From: Desulfuromonadales bacterium | Lineage (GTDB): Bacteria; Desulfobacterota; Desulfuromonadia; Desulfuromonadales; BM103 | NCBI GenBank assembly: GCA_029859485.1 | Contig: JAOUDB010000044.1 | Span: 1 to 11,499, forward strand | Reading direction: 5' to 3' | DNA: 11,499 bases | Made by a program: the position numbers and the translations under genes | In this document: positions 6,184-11,499 of the stretch, piece by piece | Numbering within the stretch: position 1 is the first letter of the stretch | Layout of the letters: every line of letters starts with the position of its first letter | The notes under the pieces: generated by a model | The model's input: only the letters and a program-made list of their open reading frames with translations | The model's database searches: none | What the model was told of the DNA's origin: nothing

Positions 6184-6714
6184 CTAAAATCGACCACCCA
6201 ATCCGACCAGGTGAAGATTCAACCCTTTATTTTGCTCATAAATGCTCGCATTCGACGTATGCTGAATTCGATAGCTAAGACTTATTTCCTGCCAACGTAA
6301 CGTCAAGCCTGCATGGGATGTGAACTGAAGGTTGCCACCAAAATTATCCTCTCCAATTTTATAATCATGCAAAAAGGCCGGTCGTAATCCGACCTCAACC
6401 TCCAGACGATCATCCAGCATGGGTACAAACAGATCGCCACCGATGGCCAGCATGGCACTCTGTTCGCCAGCGGCTTCAAGAAAAGTCACACCAGCATCGA
6501 GTCTGGTTCGCAGGGTGGCGGACTGTGCCAGAGGCATCTGCCAGGGCAAATTTCTGAGGAGGTAAACCTCTCCAGCCGTAAAGTCTTCATAATTACGGTT
6601 ATCATTGACGCCACCACGGGCTCCCATTTCGAAGACTGTTTTGTCACCGGCATAGACTGCCGTTGAACTCAACAAGAAGGCAAAGAAAAGAATAATACGT
6701 ATGAATTGCGCCAC
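6184..6714 (-). CDS. pagL: PagL-like lipid A 3-O-deacylase (acyloxyacyl hydrolase family)
   Basis: This encodes 176 residues, the usual size. The start is a GTG at 6714, with AGGGG six bases upstream. No in-frame ATG exists before the signal peptide. Residues 4-22 are a signal peptide ending AVYA. The mature protein alternates beta strands and ends in a C-terminal Phe (GLGGRF), the outer-membrane barrel signature. The family motif is RIQHTSNASIYEQNKGLN, with His152 and Ser154 as the catalytic pair. PagL removes the 3-position acyl chain from lipid A at the outer leaflet. In P. aeruginosa PagL a Glu fourteen residues after the His completes the active site. Here I find Asn166 at that spacing, so the acid is changed or shifted. 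It is flanked by intergenic gaps on both sides and appears to be transcribed alone. Confidence 0.85.
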   Translation of the reverse strand: MAQFIRIILFFAFLLSSTAVYAGDKTVFEMGARGGVNDNRNYEDFTAGEVYLLRNLPWQMPLAQSATLRTRLDAGVTFLEAAGEQSAMLAIGGDLFVPMLDDRLEVEVGLRPAFLHDYKIGEDNFGGNLQFTSHAGLTLRWQEISLSYRIQHTSNASIYEQNKGLNLHLVGLGGRF

Positions 6715-6785
6715 AATAAGCCCCTAAAGGCTATCAAACATTGCAAAATAGACAAGGCAATCCGACAAATTCTGGGTTGCTAAAG

Positions 6786-6820
6786 AAGTCTCATTATAAA
6801 GGATAGTTAATCGGTCGTAC
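6786..6820 (-). promoter_or_regulatory. candidate pagL promoter
   Basis: On the minus strand a perfect TATAAT (6798-6793) is preceded at 17 bases by TGTACG, a poor -35. A start near 6786 would give a leader of about 70 bases before the GTG. This supports a separate pagL transcript in the 149-base gap after lemA, though no clear lemA terminator is visible. Confidence 0.45.
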
Positions 6821-6863
6821 ATAGACAGAGCCCGCTTTTTATTTCAGGGAAGAGCTAAAGCCC

Positions 6864-7433
6864 TCAGGTGTGATTAAACGCTACCTTAACATCCTGGCGG
6901 TGTTCGGGGTCGATTTGCCACAAGGTACGCTTGGCAAAGTTAAAGAGGCTGGCAATGATGACATCGGGGAACTGCTCGATGCGGATATTGTAGATATTGA
7001 CCGACTCGTTGAGGAATTCGCGACGATCGGCAATCTGGTCTTCAAGTTCGGTGATCCGGTAGCCCAGCTGTTGGAAAGACTTGTCTGCCTTCAACTCAGG
7101 ATAACGCTCGACCACCATAAAGAGCGACTTCAAGGTATCTGTCAGCATGTTCTGCGCCTGCATTTTCTGCTCATCGGTCCGTGCCTGCCCGGCCATGGTG
7201 CGCGCCTTGATGACCGCCTCCAGGGTTTTCTGCTCGTGCTGCATGTAGCCTTCACAGACATTGATCAGTTTGGGAAGTTCATCATAACGCTGCTTGAGGA
7301 GCACATCGATATTGCTCCAGTTGCGTTCAATGTTGTTCTTGAGGGCGACAAAACCGTTGTAGATGGTGATGATATACAAGACCAGGCCAACCAGGATAAA
7401 AACCAGAACACCGAGGACAATCCAGCCCGTCAT
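6864..7433 (-). CDS. lemA: LemA-family membrane protein
   Basis: This encodes 189 residues, the normal length. AGGAGG lies seven bases before the ATG. One N-terminal membrane helix (about 3-25) is followed by the family's first motif, YNGFVALKNNIERNWSNIDVLLKQR. Then come ELPKLINVCEGYMQHEQKTLEAVIKAR, the helical ERYPELKADKSFQQLGYRITELEDQIADRREFLNESVNIYN, and FPDVIIASLFNFAKR. The rest is a cytoplasmic or periplasmic helical bundle. LemA's biochemical role is unknown. It begins 22 bases after the stop of the GIDE-domain gene upstream, so the two are co-transcribed. LemA genes are often next to membrane proteins with this kind of domain, which suggests a shared complex. Confidence 0.95.
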   Translation of the reverse strand: MTGWIVLGVLVFILVGLVLYIITIYNGFVALKNNIERNWSNIDVLLKQRYDELPKLINVCEGYMQHEQKTLEAVIKARTMAGQARTDEQKMQAQNMLTDTLKSLFMVVERYPELKADKSFQQLGYRITELEDQIADRREFLNESVNIYNIRIEQFPDVIIASLFNFAKRTLWQIDPEHRQDVKVAFNHT

Positions 7434-7455
7434 AATGAAACCTCCTGAAAGAGAA

Positions 7456-9492
7456 CTACACGTTTATAAATTTGAGTAATTGATACAGAGCGAAACCTGC
7501 CAGGATCAGCCCTGCAGCCATAAGTGGCAGGCTGAACAACCCATAGTTACGAACCAGGTGAGCTTCCGAAACCGCTTCAGCGATCACAAAAGGCATACTG
7601 CGCTGAGGGGGGTGCGTGATCACAACATGCTCCTCCTGGCGTTTACGCTGCGTCCCTTCAGCCAGGTGCTCCTTGAGCGCTGTATGCTCTGCGTCACTTC
7701 GCGCCTGCTGCCATTCATCCTCGCTGATCTGGCCGTCGCCATCTGCATCGTAACGATGCAGAGCCTTGCGGTCAAGTTTGAGTTCACGCAGTTTCTCAAG
7801 GGTACGATCGCGCAAGCTCCGCCGCTCCGCCCTCAGCGGTTGGGCAAAGCCAAGGATATAGAGGGTCGTTCCTTCGTAGATAATATCCTCAACCCACTTT
7901 TCATTTTCATCCGTATTGTTGACCGCAGTGAACGTCAAGGGCGACTGCCCAGGGGTGCCACTCTGACGGGTCTTTGCCTTAACTGAGGCACCTTGTGGCG
8001 CAACAACCACACACCCCGTCCCGTCGTCGACGTAAAAAGACACGTGACTGCTGTCGACATCTTTCACCAGCTTCCACTTGTTATTCTTTTCGCGACGGTA
8101 TTTACGCAAACGATAATAGACACAAGCGGCCTGGGTCATCGGGGCAACCAGCGCGTACTGGCGCCTGGCCCGCCCATGCACTTCAACCATCCCCATCGCC
8201 AGTGAACGAACCTTGCTTGTCGGGGTGTTCTCTATTTTGCGTTTCAGTCGGATATAATGAAGGCCTGACCAGAACAGAAAGGAAGCGACCAACCCTGCCA
8301 AAATGCCTGTCCCGACCCCGTACTGAACAATGGATCCCAGCAGGAAGTTGTTCCCCTTAATCGCGAGAAAAAAGGTCCCGAAACCGAGAAAGGTTCCAAC
8401 CGTTGCCAGCATTCGGCCCAGAGACATTTTGCTTTCTGGACGTTCCGGTGGTGGAGGGAGATCTTTCTTTACAGGCTTGTCCACAGTCCTTTCGGCAGTA
8501 CCTCCTGCTCCCTCTTCAGCAGAAAAAGCGTCCTGTATCTCCCGGGCAACTTCTTTCAACCCCGGAATAGACCTGGCAACACCATCGGCCCCCATAACCG
8601 CGCCAAGCACCGGCTGGCCAACAAGAGCTGCAGCTGCGACTCCAGCGACCAGTGATGCCTCATCGACACCTGACGAAGAGGCCTCTTGCGAGTGGCCGTT
8701 TCCCTGCAACCTGGCAAGCAACCAGCCATAATGGGTCAGACTCTTGAGATTATCCTCGATCGCCGAGGGCGAATCTTCGAGACGCTGCACCTGGCATTTA
8801 GGCAACTGGCTCAAACCAAAGTCACAATGCAATCGAAAACCCTGTGCATATTCCTCAACAAGACCCAGCATCGCTTCCAGGTTGCCCCTCGCGCTAAGGG
8901 AGCTTCTTTCTCCCAAGCCCGCATGATTAAACCGGCCGGGCAACACCCTGACCGCCTGCTGAGGCTGCCCCAGGTTGTCGAGCAGATAAAAATCAAAAAC
9001 GGGTTGGCCCTGAAAGATGGCAGGAAGGAGTTCTTCATGAGAGAGCGGCTCAAGAGCATCACACCCCCGGTAGGTATTCTGGGCTAACAGCCGCTTGACG
9101 TGCTTGTCGATCAGCGCCCCTGAGATGTCTGCAAAAACCCCAACCGTCGGAGTGCCCCGCTCCAAACGCACCGTTCCACCCTGACACTCGAAGAGGACGT
9201 AGTCGTTATGAATTTCCAGACTACGCAGACGGGACGGCTTAAATCCGGGAGGTTCGGGCAAGATCTGCCAACAGGCAAAACCATAGCGGTGCAGAAGGGT
9301 TGCAATCTGGCCGGTTTTTTCAAGACCCCCCTTGCCAAACAGCACCAGGCCCAGGCCGATCAATCGTTGCCTGGCAGTGTAGGCATCAAGGCCAAATTGA
9401 TGCTGAAGTTCCTTCAGCAGGGACTCCAGTTCAGAGACGGCAACAGGGATCTGGCGCACGATCAGCTGGTAGCTTTTGGTTTCTTCTGACAT
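7456..9492 (-). CDS. membrane protein with GIDE/BAM-type domain and an EF-hand
   Basis: This encodes 678 residues. The N-terminal 280 residues have no signal peptide. The first 80 have an alternating beta-alpha pattern that I cannot place. A Gly/Ala-rich stretch (280-305) and a proline-rich linker (337-355) follow. Two membrane helices lie at about 359-379 and 388-411. After them, about 425-550 resembles the GIDE (MULAN/MAPL-like, beside-a-membrane) domain: KVRSLAMGMVEVHGRA, then PMTQAACVYYRLRKYRRE and VSFYVDDGTGCVVVAPQGA. There is no RING finger, so it is not itself a ubiquitin ligase despite the family name. Residues 582-593 (DADGDGQISEDE) are a canonical EF-hand loop. A third membrane helix is at 651-674. 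The ATG at 9492 lacks a good ribosome site. The gene is 96 bases downstream of mutY and 22 bases upstream of lemA. Function is unknown, with calcium-responsive membrane scaffolding a possibility. Confidence 0.85.
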   Translation of the reverse strand: MSEETKSYQLIVRQIPVAVSELESLLKELQHQFGLDAYTARQRLIGLGLVLFGKGGLEKTGQIATLLHRYGFACWQILPEPPGFKPSRLRSLEIHNDYVLFECQGGTVRLERGTPTVGVFADISGALIDKHVKRLLAQNTYRGCDALEPLSHEELLPAIFQGQPVFDFYLLDNLGQPQQAVRVLPGRFNHAGLGERSSLSARGNLEAMLGLVEEYAQGFRLHCDFGLSQLPKCQVQRLEDSPSAIEDNLKSLTHYGWLLARLQGNGHSQEASSSGVDEASLVAGVAAAALVGQPVLGAVMGADGVARSIPGLKEVAREIQDAFSAEEGAGGTAERTVDKPVKKDLPPPPERPESKMSLGRMLATVGTFLGFGTFFLAIKGNNFLLGSIVQYGVGTGILAGLVASFLFWSGLHYIRLKRKIENTPTSKVRSLAMGMVEVHGRARRQYALVAPMTQAACVYYRLRKYRREKNNKWKLVKDVDSSHVSFYVDDGTGCVVVAPQGASVKAKTRQSGTPGQSPLTFTAVNNTDENEKWVEDIIYEGTTLYILGFAQPLRAERRSLRDRTLEKLRELKLDRKALHRYDADGDGQISEDEWQQARSDAEHTALKEHLAEGTQRKRQEEHVVITHPPQRSMPFVIAEAVSEAHLVRNYGLFSLPLMAAGLILAGFALYQLLKFINV
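7714..7749 (-). other. EF-hand calcium-binding loop in the GIDE-domain protein
   Basis: The 12 codons read DADGDGQISEDE. Positions 1, 3 and 5 are Asp, 6 is Gly, 8 is Ile and 12 is Glu, matching the canonical calcium-binding loop. Flanking helices are predicted on both sides (RTLEKLRELKLDRKALHRY before, WQQARSDAEHTALKEH after). Only one complete loop is visible. Confidence 0.85.
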
Positions 9493-9588
9493 AGAAAATT
9501 AAGGTAGTGCGTAAGTAAGTAGCGAGAAGGAAACCCCCTCTATACTAAGGGTAATTTGATTTTTCAAAACCATCCTGCTGCCAGCCAG

Positions 9589-10641
9589 CTATTTGCTATA
9601 GACTTTTTTGTGGGCGCCGTGCAGCGGCAACCTTTTCAATGTGTCTTCACTGTACCAAGCATATTCACCCGCCTCAGCAACGGTCGTTTTCGTCTCAATC
9701 TCAACGCTGAAGACTGTCAGTTCCAGTTTAAAGTGGCTGTAGGCATGGCGGACGGCATCGGCTTCACAGACTTCACCGATCAAGCCCAGGTCGGCGAGCA
9801 AAAATTCGGCAGACTGACGATGGTTCTGTTCAGGGTTCACTTCAACCACGGGAAATTCCCAGAGCCCGCCAAGAAACCCCTCGGTCGGTCGCTGCCTGAG
9901 CAAGTAATCCCCGGAGCTTTTCACCAATAGAGCAACCTGCCGCCGAACGGGGAGCTTTACCTGCTTGCGCGCGATAGGCAACTGCGTTGCACAGCCTTGC
10001 TTAAAAGACTGACAAAGCTCTCGCAAAGGGCAGCTTTCACAAAGCGGCGTTCGCGGCACACAGACAGTGGCGCCAAGGTCCATAATCGCCTGGGCATAAT
10101 CGTGCGGGTGCTCATCCGGAGTCAGAACTTCAGCCCATTGCCATAACTGTTTTTCGGCGCGACTGCTGCGTGGATCTTCTTGCCAGGCGAAGAGGCGCAC
10201 AAGGACACGGCGCACGTTACCATCAAGAATTGGCGCAGGCGTGTCAAACGCAATCGAGAGGATAGCGCCGGCCGTTGATCGCCCAACGCCGGGCAACGCC
10301 AGTAGGCCTTCGAGAGTGTCGGGGAAAGACCCTTGTTCCGAAACAATCTGCCGGGCAGCACGATGAAGATTACGGGCGCGTGAGTAATAGCCAAGCCCGG
10401 CCCACAAACTGATGACATCATCAAGCGAAGCGGCAGCGAGGCTTTCGATTGTCGGGAAGCGCTGCAGAAAGCGTTCGTAGTAGGGAATGACCGCAGAGAC
10501 CGTGGTCTGCTGCAACATGATTTCGGAGAGCCAGATCCGATAAGGGTCGCGGGTTTCACGCCAGGGCAGAGCGCGACCTTCCTTGCTGTACCAGGAGAGC
10601 AGACGCTTCGAGACTTCAGCAGGGCTGAAAGGAAGGTTCAT
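9589..10641 (-). CDS. mutY: A/G-specific adenine DNA glycosylase
   Basis: This encodes 350 residues, the typical size. GGAGGG lies before the ATG at 10641. MutY removes adenine mispaired with 8-oxoguanine in base-excision repair. Visible features: catalytic Glu40 in LSEIMLQQT, the helix-hairpin-helix LPGVGRSTAGA (116-126), and catalytic Asp140 in ILDGNVRRV. The iron-sulfur cluster cysteines C194-x6-C201-x2-C204-x5-C210 are intact. The C-terminal NUDIX-like domain contains LLRQRPTEGFLGGLWEFPVV and HAYSHFKL, the FSH-type loop that recognises 8-oxoguanine. The next gene upstream is hisC, 94 bases away, with no terminator between. Confidence 0.97.
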   Translation of the reverse strand: MNLPFSPAEVSKRLLSWYSKEGRALPWRETRDPYRIWLSEIMLQQTTVSAVIPYYERFLQRFPTIESLAAASLDDVISLWAGLGYYSRARNLHRAARQIVSEQGSFPDTLEGLLALPGVGRSTAGAILSIAFDTPAPILDGNVRRVLVRLFAWQEDPRSSRAEKQLWQWAEVLTPDEHPHDYAQAIMDLGATVCVPRTPLCESCPLRELCQSFKQGCATQLPIARKQVKLPVRRQVALLVKSSGDYLLRQRPTEGFLGGLWEFPVVEVNPEQNHRQSAEFLLADLGLIGEVCEADAVRHAYSHFKLELTVFSVEIETKTTVAEAGEYAWYSEDTLKRLPLHGAHKKVYSK

Positions 10642-10735
10642 GGCAAACCCTCCAGAACACGCAACGATGGACTAGAACCTAGCCCAAGGCCTGTTTGCCT
10701 TGAACCACACGCCACACGCCACGCGCACCTTTTTT
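10642..10735 (-). repeat. three 7-bp tandem units in the hisC-mutY gap
   Basis: At 10705-10725 the plus strand reads CCACACG twice and then CCACGCG, a short imperfect tandem array. The 94-base gap otherwise holds only mutY's ribosome site. No terminator is visible, so hisC and mutY may share a transcript. Confidence 0.5.
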
Positions 10736-11499
10736 TCACCCTATCTCTCTCAATGCTTGTAGAGTTGTTTCCATTTCCTCACGGGTACCGATGGAAATAC
10801 GCAGGCCATGAGAGAGGATCTGATCGCTGAAATAGCGCACCAGGATTTTACGCTCGAAGAGCGCCTCATAAACGCGCTTGCCGTCGCGATCAGAAGGAGT
10901 AACAAAAAGGTAGTTGGCGCTCGAAGGGATCACCTGATAACCCAACTGACTGATTTCGGTGCGAAACCATTCCCGGGTCGCACAGATGCGCTGGACACAA
11001 TCCTTGAAATAGCCCTGGTCGATCAGAGCAGCCGCAACTGCAGTCTGGGCGAGACGATCAAGGTTGTAGTGGTCGCGGATCTTATCCAGAGCTGCGATGA
11101 TTTCGGGCCTTGCAATCGCCAGACCGAGGCGCATTCCAGCCAGAGAGTAACTCTTGGACAAGGTTCGGGTGACCACCACGTTCGGCTTCTGCCTGACCAA
11201 CTCCAGGCAATTGCCTTCAGCAAAATCGGCATAAGCTTCGTCAACAACAAGCAACCCTTCGCAACGGTCAGCCAGGCCAGCGACCTCTTCGATACCCCAG
11301 CGTAAGCCAAGAGGTGCGTTGGGGTTGGTCAGGAAGAACAGCTTTCCTGTGTAACGTTCAGGGAAATCTTTTATCTCGCCATTCTCCAGCAAGGGAAAAG
11401 TCCTGATCCTGGCACCCTGAATCGCTGCAAGAGTTGCATAGTATGAATAGGAAGGATGCAGATAGGCGACTTCTTCACCCTCACCGACACAGGCTCGTA
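10736..11499 (-). CDS. hisC: histidinol-phosphate aminotransferase (N-terminal part outside window)
   Basis: The 253 visible residues are the C-terminal two-thirds. The frame is open to the edge. HisC transfers an amino group from glutamate to imidazole acetol phosphate in histidine synthesis, using pyridoxal phosphate. Visible: [16 protein letters not shown], then NPNAPLG for the conserved Asn loop, VDEAYADF with the cofactor-pairing Asp, [16 protein letters not shown] with the Schiff-base Lys, and LRISIGT with the substrate-carboxylate Arg near the end. The enzyme could alternatively be a related class I/II transaminase acting on aromatic amino acids, but HisC fits best. The stop TGA is at 10736-10738. 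No other his genes are in view. Confidence 0.9.
   Translation of the reverse strand, partial: RACVGEGEEVAYLHPSYSYYATLAAIQGARIRTFPLLENGEIKDFPERYTGKLFFLTNPNAPLGLRWGIEEVAGLADRCEGLLVVDEAYADFAEGNCLELVRQKPNVVVTRTLSKSYSLAGMRLGLAIARPEIIAALDKIRDHYNLDRLAQTAVAAALIDQGYFKDCVQRICATREWFRTEISQLGYQVIPSSANYLFVTPSDRDGKRVYEALFERKILVRYFSDQILSHGLRISIGTREEMETTLQALREIG

Noticed and set aside
6870..7448. 192-codon plus-strand frame opposite lemA
   Set aside because: It covers nearly all of lemA in antisense and looks like a shadow of its helical coding sequence.
7480..9494. Several plus-strand frames opposite the GIDE-domain gene
   Set aside because: They are antisense shadows, and the minus-strand frame is continuous with recognisable domains.
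10808..11305. 165-codon plus-strand frame opposite hisC
   Set aside because: It is antisense to a well-conserved aminotransferase with all key residues.

Overview
The window most likely comes from a Desulfuromonadales-type bacterium (Geobacter/Desulfuromonas relatives). The evidence is a GEMM-I riboswitch of the A20, cyclic AMP-GMP type, a PagL-like lipid A deacylase, a TAXI-type solute receptor and a LemA/GIDE pair, all compatible with a Gram-negative envelope. I name the order by inference from gene content, not from a search. Nearly every gene lies on the minus strand.

Layout from low to high coordinates. (1) At 1-54 there may be the last codons of a plus-strand gene, followed by a two-way terminator (53-86). 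(2) At 124-1100 a secreted protein of unknown function sits behind a complete cGAMP-type riboswitch with its own overlapping terminator. (3) At 1170-1865 is a Crp/Fnr-family regulator, with a promoter and a palindrome upstream. (4) At about 2060-2445 is a genomic scar: the C-terminal remnant of a tyrosine recombinase, then the 3' half of a tRNA (most like tRNA-Phe) and a strong terminator. (5) At 2713-5857 is a three-gene operon, transcribed as TAXI receptor, alpha/beta hydrolase, MlaA lipoprotein, ending in a terminator. (6) At 6184-6714 is a PagL-like outer-membrane deacylase with its own likely promoter. (7) At 6864-9492 a large membrane protein with a GIDE/BAM-type domain and an EF-hand precedes LemA. 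(8) At 9589-11499 are mutY and the 3' part of hisC.

How the parts may work together: much of the window concerns the cell envelope. MlaA retrieves or moves phospholipid at the outer membrane, the exported hydrolase could act on lipid esters, and PagL trims lipid A. The riboswitch gene is probably an extracellular or periplasmic protein switched on by cGAMP, and the Crp/Fnr regulator next to it is a candidate co-regulator. hisC and mutY are housekeeping genes.

The most notable items are the A20 riboswitch and its uncharacterised target, the orphan TAXI-hydrolase-MlaA operon, the EF-hand in the GIDE-LemA pair, and the tRNA/integrase scar.
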